From: Isoetes taiwanensis
Lineage: Eukaryota; Streptophyta; Lycopodiopsida; Isoetales; Isoetaceae
Assembly: GCA_021234155.1 (NCBI GenBank)
Contig: JAJEKV010000002.1
Location: 34,516,128-34,580,127, forward strand
Direction of reading: 5' to 3'
DNA: 64,000 bases
Both the position numbers and the translations under genes were made by a program. Below, piece after piece: positions 1 through 10,801 of the stretch (position 1 is the first letter of the stretch; the number at the start of each line of letters is the position of its first letter). The notes under the pieces were generated by a model, which was not told the origin of the DNA, ran no database searches, and worked only from the letters and a program-made list of their open reading frames with translations.

Positions 1-550
1 AAATTTACTAATAGGAAACAAAGCATAAGAACTAAGATACTAACAATGAATGTGGTCCCATATGGAAGAGAGGGTAGCCTAAAATGAATGGTTGACATAC
101 TAGAATGTTTTGAGAAGGGCCAAAATAATTCGTTGATAGGCTGTCACCATTGAAAGGAGCCACAATTTGGCATCTTACATATTTGGCATAGTATGTAGTA
201 CACAACAAATCAGATTCTTCTTTACCAGTTAACTGTTTAATAATTCTAGACAACGCCTCGGATGCTCTCCACATTCCCTACCCAGACTTTATAAACAGAT
301 TTATCTACTCCCAATTTCTAAAATATACGAAAACTTGCATACTCATTACCCATCTCTGAACCAGATCGATAATTTGTTAGCAAATTTTTGTACAACCATT
401 TCCTTTTCAATTATTTTACAGACTAAAAAGAGCACTGTGCTCTTTTTAATTTTGGATCTCTACATGGCTTTACAATTGCAAAATCAAAGATTTTTAGCAC
501 AAATTCCACCCCAGTACCTTAGCATCAGAAGCAAAGTTGTTGTGATGGTC

Positions 551-1253
551 TTAAAAATCCGCATCCATTTGGAAAACAGGTTCTTCAGAATCATCACAAC
601 CCAATCTTCTGCCTCTTAGAATGGCCACTACATCCTTTCTATTCCGTGTACTGTTAGTAATACCATCCCTTTGCAGACCTAAAACTTCCTTGAGAGCAGA
701 TTTTAATTCAAACACCAGTTTTCTCATCTTTTCCTCTTCCCTAGCCTCAATCATCTGAATTTTCTCTTCACAAAGAGCTTCTAATCCTGCAATCCCGAAA
801 TAAGCTGCTTCTTCTTGAATTGCTCTTAAAGAAGCAACATCTTGGAGCCAGATTGTGCCGTTTCGCAAATAATTCAAAACATGGCTAAACCTATGGGGAT
901 CACGATCGATCCAAAGGGGGCTCACCTCTGTAGGCCGGAAGATGGCGTTGCACCCAAGCCGCTAACATAGAATCGGAATCCATGCAAATTGTTGCTCTAG
1001 ATGTTTCAAATTGGTAACCTCCAAGGCTCAAAATCAACCTATCCCCATGCCCCTGCTGCTCAACCTTTCTAAAGCTTGCTTCCGCCTGCATATGGCTAAA
1101 TCTAGCGCCTGAATCTGCTTGATTTTGCGAGATTACGGCCTCTGAATTACGGATTTCCTCACAATTTGATTCCCCTGTTTCTGCTGTATCAAATTCTGCG
1201 CAAATCCGAGAAAAATTTGGATCTTTTTTTAGATCTGGATGGAATAAATCCAT
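551..1253 (-). pseudogene. BTB/POZ (T1, KCTD-like) domain protein, one frameshift
   Basis: Two overlapping minus-strand reading frames together make one protein. The upstream frame (1253 to 900) starts at an ATG with an acidic leader of about 65 residues and enters a T1-type BTB fold at 'ILSLGGYQFETSRATI'. The downstream frame (925 to 551) continues with 'PLWIDRDPHRFSHVLNYLRN', 'REEEKMRKLVFELKSALKEV' (probable coiled coil) and ends at TAA. Proteins with this domain usually form oligomers and often serve as cullin-3 adaptors; that role here is inference. The two frames meet at a run of five C on the coding strand (near 910-925); one base fewer would join them, so this is either a sequencing error or a mutation. 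No intron with good splice sites is needed to explain it. If the frameshift is an error this is an ordinary short gene of about 230 residues; if real it is a pseudogene. Confidence 0.72.
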
Positions 1254-2328
1254 CTGAGGTAGGTTAAGAGGAGATTCTGGGGCGCCGGAAGGTGATTTGA
1301 TGGGCCATAGCCGGAAGCCTTCAACACGGGAAAAAGGACGCTATGTTTGTGACGGTCTGTGTGGAGCTGCCCGGTAACCTGCCCCCTGCCCAAATATTGT
1401 CTTGATGTGTCGTGGTTTCATTGGAAGATTGTTGTCTTTGCATCTCTATATTTAGACACATAGTGTGACATAAGATAATGATGTGCCACTTATTGTGCAA
1501 GAATGCTCTTGGCCTGATCTTGGAGTTGGTGGTGTTGAATGTTTTAGATCATATATAAAGCGTGTATTATTGCTAGAGAGTAGTATTTTTTGTAGGCCCT
1601 ACTATTGTGGCATAGTTCATGGAATATTATCTTTCCATAGATCTTGTGCGCCCTTCCCATATCAATTTGGGGTCAAATCAAAATCAACCCCTGTTGACCC
1701 ACTTTTAAAGGGGGTGCCTAAAGACCCTTGGTAAGCATCGTATACAAAGATTATGGTATGCATACAACACGACGTCATACCAATACAACACCGAATTGTA
1801 GACCTCTAGCATAATAGCAGCATCCCAATGTGACATGAGCTTGGGGAATCAAACCCCAATTTGAATCCAATGCTCACAGCTCACATGTTCATGCTATATT
1901 TCCTCACAGTTACAATAAGCCTATACATACGGACGATGGACCGTGCCACTAATCGCCACTCCAAGTTGCAATGGTCAATGGCATGCATCCGATGATCCCT
2001 ATACATAGCGCTTGCCATGACGAAGGACAATACCTGTAATACAACAAATGGAGACTATCCGCGGAGCCCTGAATTGAACCCCGGTGCAATGCCAATGCTC
2101 ATCCGGGCATAAGGGGCGGTCCACGAGGGGATCGCCCTTATGCCTAAGGGCCAAAGCCCAACGAAGTCTACAAGTCTTAGTAAATCGAGTAGCCCACGAA
2201 TGCACAATAAGAAAAATCATTCAAGGGAAAAACAAGGCATCGAATAATAAGCATTACATATTCATCAAGCGAAAATGTACACACGGTATGAATGCCACTA
2301 ACACGCGATCTTGCACAATTACCTAATG
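1254..2328. other. No gene seen
   Basis: About 1.1 kb between the BTB gene and the Rep-like relic. Open frames here are short, mutually overlapping and show no family motif. A GC-rich stem around 2107-2145 is present (arms GGCATAAGGGGCG and CGCCCTTATGCC with one bulged base). I have no function for it. Confidence 0.5.
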
Positions 2329-2807
2329 TTACAAGAAGATAAAGCTCGAGTTCATAGGTTCCCCTAATGCAGCCCGCCTGATGATGGCATCAAGTTGGCG
2401 GATCTCTTGGGTCAGCAGACCCCTAGCAAGGCACACAATTGAAACTATATGGCAAAGAAACCACATATGGAGTGACCCAACAGCCATGATGTGGTCCCCA
2501 GTATGAATGGGGATGTAATCCACACCATGGTCTGGGATTTCTAGTTCAGGGCTGAAGGATGGATCACAAAGATCCTCAAAGTTACAATCCCGCTCATCAG
2601 GTTGGCACAGAATCATCCCAGTACCGCCGGCGCCCAGGACCATTTCGTTCCACAAGCCACATACCCTACAGGCAAACCAAACCGGATAGTCCTGACATCA
2701 GATGGCATGCAGTGGGTGGGGTTTAAGAGAATCCTCCAGACAGCACATACTCTGTGCTCATTCACCTGAGCACTGTTTGAATGAATAATCCAACTACTGT
2801 TCAAAGT
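2329..2807 (-). pseudogene. C-terminal remnant of Rep-like HUH protein
   Basis: This minus-strand stretch continues the Rep-like relic that begins at about 6110 and is cut by the LTR element inserted at 2807/5547. Two frames are needed: one from the insertion point down to about 2613, with segments such as 'VCAVWRILLNPTHCMPSDVR', and one from 2655 to 2329. Assignment rests on orientation and on exact abutment to the target-site duplication of the LTR element, not on a diagnostic motif. It is broken by frameshifts and has no intact start. Confidence 0.4.
2803..2807. repeat. Target-site duplication AAAGT, left copy
   Basis: AAAGT immediately precedes the TGTAACAC start of the left LTR and is repeated at 5547-5551 immediately after the right LTR. 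Five bases is the usual duplication made by LTR-element integrases. Confidence 0.88.
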
Positions 2808-3963
2808 TGTAACACACCTAGGGGGTTAAGGGATAAGTAAATAATTTTTACTCTTAACATCAAGTTAGGAATATTTAAAAGAATTGCAATGATTGGGAAA
2901 CAAATTGAATATGGGTGTCTATACGGTAGATACGGTAATTCAAGTTGAGGTACGGTAGATATCTGAGGAAAATAGAGGTAATATCTGAACTAAAATAGCA
3001 GATCTATGATTAGAGGAGATAAACTAGATAAGAGTTTGTAAGAATATGAAGATATTCTCTATTATTGGAAAGGAGAGGATATTGTTCTAATTTTAGAAAA
3101 AGGCATATAGTATTAAAAAAAGGGAGCAAACTTTAAAACGTCATAACGCGGCGAGCGATTATCAGAATGAAGCGATCTTAAGCATTCCGGAAACTCTCGG
3201 AGTCTAGTTTCAGAATTGGGATGGCACCTCTCGTAACTCCTTACAGTTAGAGAAAGATCACAGAAAAGGTGGACAGGGGTCAGATACGACTGCACGTGAA
3301 AAATCCTTTGGTGGGTAACCGAAGCCGGATCTTTGGAGTTTCTGTTGGGTTGGAGTTATCTTATCTTTTGTTTAGTAGTTTGTCGAAAAGCTTACATATT
3401 TTATTTTGTTATTAATTCTTTGTGTTTGTGTTTGCACATATAATAAAACATTAAAGAATAAACCTGTATGAAAGAACCCGCCCCTTTGTCGTTGCCGAAG
3501 GGCTGGGTGGTAAAGCAACGTGCATACCAGGTGATTGGTATGTGGACGTATAGTCGTGTCCTGAGCGATATACGTGTGAACCCGGGTGAGGGATTGATCA
3601 TCTCTGAATCACAGTAAGTTGTAAGAAGATGTTCTATGCATGACTAACATTTGTGTGCCTATTGTCTGTGTGACTAACGATTCGCCTCAGGTTAAGGTAA
3701 TGGTTTGCCCACTTAGTCCTTCTAAGACTAACCCCACCTTTCTCTTCTTCTTTCTTACAGATAGAGTTAGTAGCTAAGTGAGTTTTGCGTCGCGGGAAGC
3801 GTGGGATAATAGCCGAGATGTCAAGGCATAGATTTTATAAAGACTAGGAGTAGTTTGAAACTCGGATTTCGAGTGTCAAGGACCATTGTTACCTCATAAT
3901 AAAAGAAAGTTATATATTATTTTAGTTCCAATTACTTCTCTGTTGCGCCTTAGGAGCGTTTCA
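2808..3963 (+). repeat. Left LTR
   Basis: Starts TGTAACACACCTAGG and ends GGAGCGTTTCA. It matches the right LTR along its whole length. The 3' third contains an intron-like pyrimidine run and TTACAG just before GATAGAGTTAG (about 3740-3765), conserved in both LTRs. Confidence 0.92.
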
Positions 3964-3965
3964 TT

Positions 3966-3978
3966 TGGTATCATAGCC
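3966..3978 (+). other. Primer-binding site (initiator tRNA-Met)
   Basis: TGGTATCATAGCC lies two bases after the LTR end and differs by one base from the usual plant tRNA-Met primer site TGGTATCAGAGCC. Confidence 0.85.
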
Positions 3979-4375
3979 TAGGTTTCCGATTATTAAGCAT
4001 AGTTGGTTATTGTGTCAAAGACAATGAGAAGTCATCAATATTGAAATTATGGGAAACCAAGAAGGAAGAAAGTTCTTTAGGAAGTTATGCAGCCGAGATA
4101 TCTAGTCGTGGCCAGCAACGGGAAAAGGGAGAGTTCAAAATTTAGTTTTCACATTCTAAACCTAGTACCTAACTGTGAAGTCCCCAAAGATTAGTCGTCA
4201 TCCAAATTAATCTTGAATGTTGTAGTGGTAAGTGTAGTCAACCCCGAAGGGTGTATGGAGTGGAACATAGTTTTAGATATGTTTTGTACCTTGGATATCT
4301 TGGTTCCTCTATAGAAATTAATGACTTTGCAAGGAATTTACAGAATATCCCCATGAGGACATGGGTAAATTTTTA

Positions 4376-4388
4376 GTATGAGAGAAAA
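4376..4388 (+). other. Polypurine tract
   Basis: GTATGAGAGAAAA directly before the right LTR is purine-rich and in the position where plus-strand DNA synthesis is primed. Confidence 0.7.
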
Positions 4389-5546
4389 TGTAACACACCT
4401 AGGGGGTTGAGGGATAAGTAAATAATTTTTACTCTTAATATCAAGTTAGGAATATTTAAAAAGAATTGCAATGATTGGGAAACAAATTGAATATGGGTGT
4501 CTATGGGGTGTCTATACTAAGGTACGGTAGATATCGAGAAAAATAGAGGTAATATCCGAACTAAAATAGCGGATCTATGATTAGAGGAGATAAACTAGAT
4601 AAAAGTTTGTAAGAATAGGAAGATATTCTCTATTATTGGAAAGGAGAGGATATTGTTCTAATTTTAGAAAAAGGCATATAGTATTAAAAAAAAGCAAACT
4701 TTAAAACGTCATAAATCGACAAGCGATTATCCAATGAAGCGATTTTAAGCATTCGGAAAAGCTCTGAGTCTAGTTTCAAAATTGAGGTGGTACCTCTCGT
4801 AACTCCTTAGAGTTAGAGAGATATCTCAAAAAAAGGTGGACAGGGGGAATAAGACCGCATGCGTGAAAAAATCCTTTGGTGGGTAGCCGGAGCCGGATCT
4901 TTGGAGTTTCTATTGGTTTGGAGTTATCTTATCTTTTGTTTAGTAGTTTGTCGAAAAGCTTACATGTTTTATTTTGTTATTGATTCTTTGTGTTTGTGTT
5001 TGCACATATAATAAAACATTAAAGAATGAACTCAGATGAAAGAAGCCGCCCTTTTCGTTCTTTCAAGGGTCAGAGTAAAAGCAACGTGCATACCGGTGAT
5101 TGGTATGTGGACGTATAGTCGTGTCCTGAACGATATACGTGTGAACCCGGGTGAGGGATTGATCATCTCTGAATCACAGTAAGTTATAAGAAGATGTTCT
5201 ATGCATGACTAACATTTGTGTGCCTATTGTCTGTGTGACTAACGATTCGCCTCGGGTTAAGGTAATGGTTTGCCCACTTAGTCCTTCTAGGACTAACCCC
5301 ACCTTTCTCTTCTTCTTTCTTACAGATAGAGTTAGTAGCTAAGTGAGTTTTGCGTCGCGGGAAACGTGGGATAATAGCCGAGATGTCAAGGCATAGATTT
5401 TCTAAAGACTAGGAGTAGTTTGAAACTCGGATTTCGAGTGTCAAGGACCATTGTTACCTCATAATAAAAGAAAGTTATATATTATTTTAGTTCCAATTAC
5501 TTCTCTGTTTGATTTTTCAAGTGTTAAACGCCTTAGGAGCGTTTCA
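4389..5546 (+). repeat. Right LTR
   Basis: Direct repeat of the left LTR beginning TGTAACACACCTAGG and ending GGAGCGTTTCA. It has about 18 extra bases after TTCTCTGTT near the 3' end. AAAGT follows directly. Confidence 0.92.
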
Positions 5547-5551
5547 AAAGT

Positions 5552-6110
5552 GTATTTTCCACTCTTAAGCATCCTGCAAATATTAAATGTCAGTGAGTCT
5601 ACGGCCACTGTGGTCAAATACAAAGTGAGCAGCCTTAATCAGCAGGTTTCTATTGTCCAACACACACAAACCTTTTGTGTCCACAGCACCCCATCTTAGA
5701 TAGTAATCCTTCCCTTTTTCAATCATGGATTCAGATATGTTATGGAGATGGCAAGAATAGTGCATCTTACCTATGTCCTTCATACAATACCCCACCATAC
5801 CCTCCGAAGCTTGTAGCCTTTATTCTTGAGGACTTTGTAGACTAACACAACACCAAGCGGGTTTGGAAGGCCAATTGAAATCCCTCTGAATGGCCCCATT
5901 CACGACCTTTGGTGTCTTATAGTGTGATGTCAGCATAGCTTGGACATGAAGATGATCTGCAAAAGATCCCCTCTCCAGGGCAACTGCACCAGCCACACAT
6001 CTTCTATCATAGAATGATGAAAGGGCATCAAAGAAACTAAGTGGGACATCATGCCCTGACAGTCCTAGTGTCACAAAGACATTAATTGCTTTCAGTTCAA
6101 TACAAAATTG
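5552..6110 (-). pseudogene. Rep-like HUH endonuclease relic, catalytic part
   Basis: Reading leftward from about 6110, the minus strand encodes a domain with the two signatures of Rep-type HUH endonucleases. An HUH motif sits in 'FADHLHVQAML' (His-hydrophobic-His), and about 65 codons on there is a tyrosine motif 'GYCMKDIGK' (Y-x-x-K-D), where the tyrosine would form the covalent DNA link. Such proteins start rolling-circle replication and are found in ssDNA replicons, Helitrons and the eukaryotic Replitron transposons. Here at least two frameshifts lie between the motifs (near 5795-5830), and the 3' part is cut off by the LTR element at 5546, resuming at 2807. No helicase motifs are visible. 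Whether the source was a transposon or an integrated viral Rep cannot be decided from this copy. It is certainly non-functional. Confidence 0.6.
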
Positions 6111-7170
6111 GGCATGGCGGAGGAATTATGAGTCTACGAGAGCTAGAATCAATAGACATAGAACCCACAACAAAAAAGGGCACATGGGCGTTGGGAGCCT
6201 TGCCCTTTCCCCTTTGATCTCTTCATCAACATGGTGGAGAACAAAAGCAACAAAACAAAACCACACCCAATTTTGAATGGCTCTCCTATGTGCCATCCTT
6301 CAAGATGAAGCAAACAAAACCGTCTCCCCATCGCATCCACATGCCGACCCAGACACCTAAGCAGATCCAAATTGGAATCACGATCCCTGGTCGCCATCTG
6401 CTAGGGCGCCGGGGCGCTTCTATCCGGCTACCAACGATTAAAAAATTCTTATACAATTTCTTACCAAAACCCAGATGCCAGCATTAGCATTCTATGTATT
6501 TTCATACGAATACAGCACAAAACTTCAACAATCCTAAGTTACAAACATGCGATTTTTATTGTGCAAACATTACTAGATCGGATATAATGCAAGACTTTCA
6601 TTAACATCGGCAATGCAAGATTCAAGTATGTTTATTACATACAAAAGAAATTTATCGTCACTTGTTTGAAGACATTTCTCTTTCCCAACCTCCTTGTGTG
6701 CATGGAAAGTAAGCAATGCCGATTCACCCATTGTTGGAATATTGTCTATTACAGGAATAGTTGTAGTTGATCTAGTTTTGTGGCTCGTATTTTGCATTAT
6801 ATTAGTTTAAGTTAACTAGGAAAGGCAAATTAAATGCTTCATGTGTGTAATTGCAATGTCATAAATAGTTCAAATGGAATTGGAGATTTTTTTTTTTTTT
6901 TTTTGAAGAACTGTGTCATCAATATATTAAAAGAATGGTAATGTTACAAAGCAAGTGAGGAGGAAGGAGAACCGCCCCAAAGAGACAAATATACCTCGAC
7001 ACCCACAACAAACTCACGTAAAAAACTGCAACTCTATCACTGTACAAACTTATTTTTATACTAGTAATGGTGCCCAATTCTTTGGGCAAATGTTGGGAAC
7101 ATTTGTGGATGGAAACCTATTCAGCTCGGACTCATTAACCAAGTCCATCATATCTAGGCTATAAGAGGTT
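6111..7170. other. No gene seen; oligo-T run
   Basis: Short frames without family motifs. A run of 18 T at 6887-6904 could be the reverse complement of a poly-A tail of an old retrosequence reading on the minus strand, but no source is recognisable. Confidence 0.45.
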
Positions 7171-7187
7171 TTGTGCATTTGATAACC

Positions 7188-8768
7188 TTCCCTTTGCTCT
7201 ATCCTCGCATATCCTTTTTCCTCATTTTCTTACACACTTTCTTTTTTCCTTTTCTTATTTTTCCTCACGCACATTTACTTTTCTCCTTCTCTCTCTTTTT
7301 TTTTTTTTTTCTTTTTTTTTACCCTCTTCTCCCTCCTCTTTTTCCTTCCTTTTTCTCCTTCTCATTTTCTCTTTCCCTTTTTGATGGTTTTTTTTCCTTC
7401 ACTTTTCACCTTTCTCCACCCTTCCCATTTTTCTCATGCTCTTTTTCCCTTTCCTTTTCCCATTCCTTTTGCTTTTCTCTTTTCCCTTCCCTTTTTCTCA
7501 TGCCCTTTTTGCATTCCCTTTTCCTCACCTTTTTTTATGTTTTTCTTTCTCTCCTCACCCTCTTCTTCTTTATCTCATGTCTTTTTTTCCCATTTCTTCT
7601 TCTTCCTTTTTTCTCATGCCTTTTTTCCTTTCCTTCCCCCCTTCCGCCTCCTTTTTTTTTTTTTCCCTTTCCTTCTTTTTTCATCATTTCCCCACCCTTT
7701 CCCTTTTTCCCGTGCCCTTTTCCTCTTTCCTTCCCCCCTTCCTTTTCTCTTTCCCTTTCTTTTTTCCTTTTCCCTTTTTCCCATGTATTTTTCCATTCCC
7801 TTTTTTCCACTTTTTTTTACTTGCCTTTTCTTCCACCTTTCCCTACCCTCTCCCCCTTTTCCCCATCCCTATTCCCCTTTTTTCTTTTTTTTTTCCCTTT
7901 CCCTATGCTCTTTTTCCCTTTATTTTTACCCTTTCCTCACCCTTTCTCTCTTCTAGTTTTTTCTGTGCCCTTTTTCCCTTCCTCTTTTCCATTTTCCCTC
8001 CTTATTCCTCGTGTTCTTTTTTCTTTCCCTTTCCCCTTTCGCCTCCCATTTCCTTTTTCCTTTTCCTTCTTTTTTTCATCCTTTTCTCTTTTTCCATGCC
8101 CTTTTCCTCTTTCCTTTCCACCCTTTTTTTTCCTTCTCTCTTTTCCTTTCCATTTTCCCACACCTTTTTCCATTCCATTTTTCCACCTTTTTCACATGCC
8201 CTTTTTCCTCCTTTTCCCACCCTCTTCCCCTTTTCCCTTTTCCTCTTTTCCTATTCCATGTTTTCTGTTCTCTTTTTGCTTTTCGCTTTTCCCTTTTCCC
8301 TTTTTCCATCTCTTTTTCCCTTTCTTTTTTTTCCTTTCCTCACCCTTTTCCTCTTCTCGTGCCACTTTCTCCTTCCTCTCTCATTTCCCTCTCCCTTTTC
8401 CTCATGCCCTTTTCCCTTTTTTGCCTCCTTTTTCCTTTTTCCTTCCCTTTCTATTTTTCCATGCCCTTTTTTCCTTCTCTCCATCATTCTTATCTTCCCC
8501 TTTTTCCCTTCAGTCACCGTTTTCGTCTTCACCTTTTTCCCGTTGCCCTATTTTTCTTCCTTTTCCTCCCTTCCCCTTTTCTTTTCCCTTATTCTGTCCT
8601 CACCCTTTCCCCCTTTTCCTTTTCATAGTGTCCTTTTTTCCTTCCTTTTTCTCCATTTCTTTTTCTTTCCCTTTTTTCGTGCTCTTTTCCCTTCTCCGTC
8701 TTTCCCTTTTACCCGTGCCTTTTTGCCTCTCACTTTGCCCTTTTCTCTGCCATTTTCCCTTTCCTCTT
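7188..8768. repeat. Polypyrimidine satellite, about 1.6 kb
   Basis: The plus strand is almost purely C and T (short TTTTCCC units), with rare breaks by RTG. A diverged motif like CATGCCCTTTTTCC returns about 17 times at irregular spacings of roughly 50-100 bases (for example near 7497, 7614, 7710, 8093, 8192, 8401, 8459, 8714), which points to expansion of a longer unit, now degenerate. Because stop codons need A on the plus strand, very long but meaningless frames rich in Phe, Pro, Ser and Leu run through it (up to 547 codons), with Lys/Glu/Gly/Arg frames on the other strand. Such mirror-rich tracts can form triplex DNA. Confidence 0.93.
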
Positions 8769-9775
8769 AAGAGATCAGAGCATGGCCAATCACGGTGGTG
8801 GGAAGTTGTGCGATAAATCTCGGCCTTCGAATGCAATCAGACGATCTCAACTATCTAAATTAGGGTTTGATTGAAGACATACGCTAAAACTTTATAATAT
8901 AAGATGCTTTTTGGCTATATTTATTTTGACTTACTTTCCAAAGGTATTAGTTTATAACTCAAAGAAGATGAATCAAAGGTTTCAATTCGTACTCAAAGAA
9001 GATGGTGGATGAAGAAATTTTTATCTTGGAGTCTCTTGAATTGTAAATTTAAATAAGGGACATGCCTTACACAAATATATCAAGTTACCATAACAATAAC
9101 ATGAGCATACCCTTTTCCCTTATATTGACCCTTTGTGCACTTTGCTCATCAAGCTCCATTGGCCAAAAAAAAAAACTCTTCATACGAGTTTTCTGTAGCC
9201 GTGAATTTTTCCAACTTATAAATTGTCTCGAGCCCGCTGCATTTACCTTGTGGGACACCACTCTGATCTACAAAAGTTAGATACTCTACCTTGGCTGCCA
9301 GCTTTGGGCCGAAGAGGTGGCTTACAAATAGTTGTATCTACAAAGTCTTTTGGGTGTCAAAATACCGTCTTACCTTTCTGTCGACCTGGTATTTGAGGTT
9401 TGGGCTGAAGGGCCGCACTTGTTGAGTACCCCAGGGCATCGCTTGCTCCGAAAGCGGATACCAACAAAGCCAACAGAAATTTTGTTTTGCATCAACAGAA
9501 GGAATGGCGCAACAGAAGGAGCCGGAATAACCATTTCTAGCAGATAGGATTTAACAGATATGGCAAACAGGAGGAGCCAGATACGGACATGTTCTTCCTA
9601 ACAGGGTTTATAGAGCTAATTAAAATCACTGAAAGGGGGCAGATTACATTCCTTAAGCAGAGTGTTGAAATCCCTAGACTCGTGTTTTGAAATCTAATTT
9701 TGCCTAAGATTGTTGCTGGCAGGCGATTCCTTCTTGTCTTCTTGCTCTTCTGGATTTTGCAGGTGCCGATTTTGT
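8769..9775. other. No gene seen; probable upstream LTR region of copia element
   Basis: This kilobase precedes the copia primer-binding site. The 5' LTR should end just before about 9778, but I could not match it base for base to the sequence after 21761, so its start is not called. Confidence 0.4.
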
Positions 9776-9778
9776 TAT

Positions 9779-9791
9779 TTGGTGCAGAGCT
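9779..9791 (+). other. Copia primer-binding site (degenerate)
   Basis: TTGGTGCAGAGCT, followed by ATGGA, resembles the copia primer site TTGGTATCAGAGCC with a small deletion and one substitution. It sits directly before the gag start. Confidence 0.6.
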
Positions 9792-10514
9792 ATGGATGGG
9801 GATGGGATGTACAGATGGTGGTGGATGGAGATTGAAGGCCTAGTCTTATCGAAATCTACACAAGTCTTGTGTAGTGAAGCCATAGATCTGTCATGGAGGC
9901 TTGGTCTTTTGTTTAAGCTTCCTCGTATAGCCTATTTCTTGTTGCACAATCCAATTTTTTGCTTGCAAAATCAAGATTTCTTTTGCAGAGCTGTGAATGG
10001 GCTCTTCGGCCTTGTGATTTTGTATGCTACAGCTCAGAGTGCTCAAGCTGCATGGGAACAATTGTCTCGAATCTATCGGAAGAGGCATTTCTCTCAACAG
10101 GAAAACCTCTACTCTGTGATTTTCGCCACAAAATTGAAGGATTGTCTATCTGCAAAGGAATATATTTCCAAGATTAAGGCAGCTGCTCTTCAGTTGAATG
10201 GCATGGAAAAGGGAATTGAAGATGATCTGATTGTTGGGGCCTTACTCTTAGGATTGCCTGCTACCTACAATAATGTGAAAAATGTTATAGGATCTGCGGA
10301 GCACGTGGAGCTTGAATGGGCATATCAACAAATCCTAATGGAAGAATTAAACCAGAAGGAAGCCAAGGAGGGAGGGCAGCATGATGGACAAGCCTTTATG
10401 GGAAAACAAGAAGGAGTGGAGACACGAAAGTGTTATAATTGCAATAAGTTCGGGCACATTGCCAAAGATTGTTCTGAACCAGATAAGAGAAAGCATCAGA
10501 AAATAAAGATGTAA
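9792..10514 (+). pseudogene. gag: Copia gag (UBN2-type) with CCHC zinc knuckle
   Basis: 240 codons. The core after about residue 75 ('AQAAWEQLSRIYRKRHFSQQ', 'LKDCLSAKEYISKIKAAA') is the UBN2/DUF4219-class copia gag fold, and the zinc knuckle 'CYNCNKFGHIAKDC' lies near the C-terminus. Gag packages element RNA into virus-like particles in the cytoplasm. The first 70 residues look frame-disturbed compared with the family: the expected 'alanine-lysine-serine' region is partly readable in another frame near 9959-10020. The start was chosen because it follows the primer site directly. A stop at 10512-10514 separates it from pol. Confidence 0.8.
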
Positions 10515-10801
10515 AGAGGAGACGGGGACATGACCATAAAGCAGCCAAAACAAGTGAAACGGAAGAATCAGATAAAAGCTCCAGTAGTGTTTCACTTTTA
10601 TCTGTTGCAAGAGCTTTTGTAGCTCAAAGACAAGGAGAAGACAAGCTAAGATTTTGGAAAACATGCTATTCTCTTGTGCTTGAATGTGTGGTATGCATAT
10701 TGGGTTTTATAACCTGTCTTACTAAAAAAGGAAGCAAATTTTTGAAAACAGTGATTGATGAAGATGTATGGAATCAACCTGTTGGGATTGAAGCAACATG
10801 A

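Larger units (their letters stand above)
2808..5546 (+). mobile_element. Non-autonomous LTR retrotransposon (complete, 2739 bp)
   Basis: Two direct repeats of about 1.16 kb (2808-3963 and 4389-5546) flank only 425 bp of internal DNA. The ends are TGTAACAC...GTTTCA, matching the TG...CA rule. A primer-binding site for initiator tRNA-Met follows the left LTR, a purine tract precedes the right LTR, and the whole is bounded by AAAGT on both sides. The internal part holds no credible gag or pol frame, so the element must have moved with proteins from another element, like TRIM/LARD classes (although the LTRs are long for a TRIM and the interior short for a LARD). The LTRs differ by scattered substitutions and small indels, including about 18 bases present near the end of the right LTR and absent from the left, so the insertion is not recent. 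It lies inside, and splits, the Rep-like relic. Confidence 0.92.

Noticed and set aside
2107-2145. Possible terminator hairpin
   Set aside because: Bacterial-type terminators do not apply here and no gene ends at this place.
6149-6397. 82-codon minus-strand frame upstream of the Rep-like relic, considered as its N-terminus
   Set aside because: Composition and the segment 'GFVLLLLFSTMLMKRSKGKG' do not fit an HUH domain; continuity to 6110 is not supported.
7173-8816. A 547-codon Phe/Pro/Ser/Leu-rich open frame and several others in the same place
   Set aside because: They are artefacts of an almost pure C/T tract; stops cannot arise without A on the plus strand, and all three frames are open together.
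9281-9778. Attempt to define the 5' LTR of the copia element
   Set aside because: By eye I could not align this region with the sequence following TGTTGGAAAC at 21761, so no boundary is claimed.
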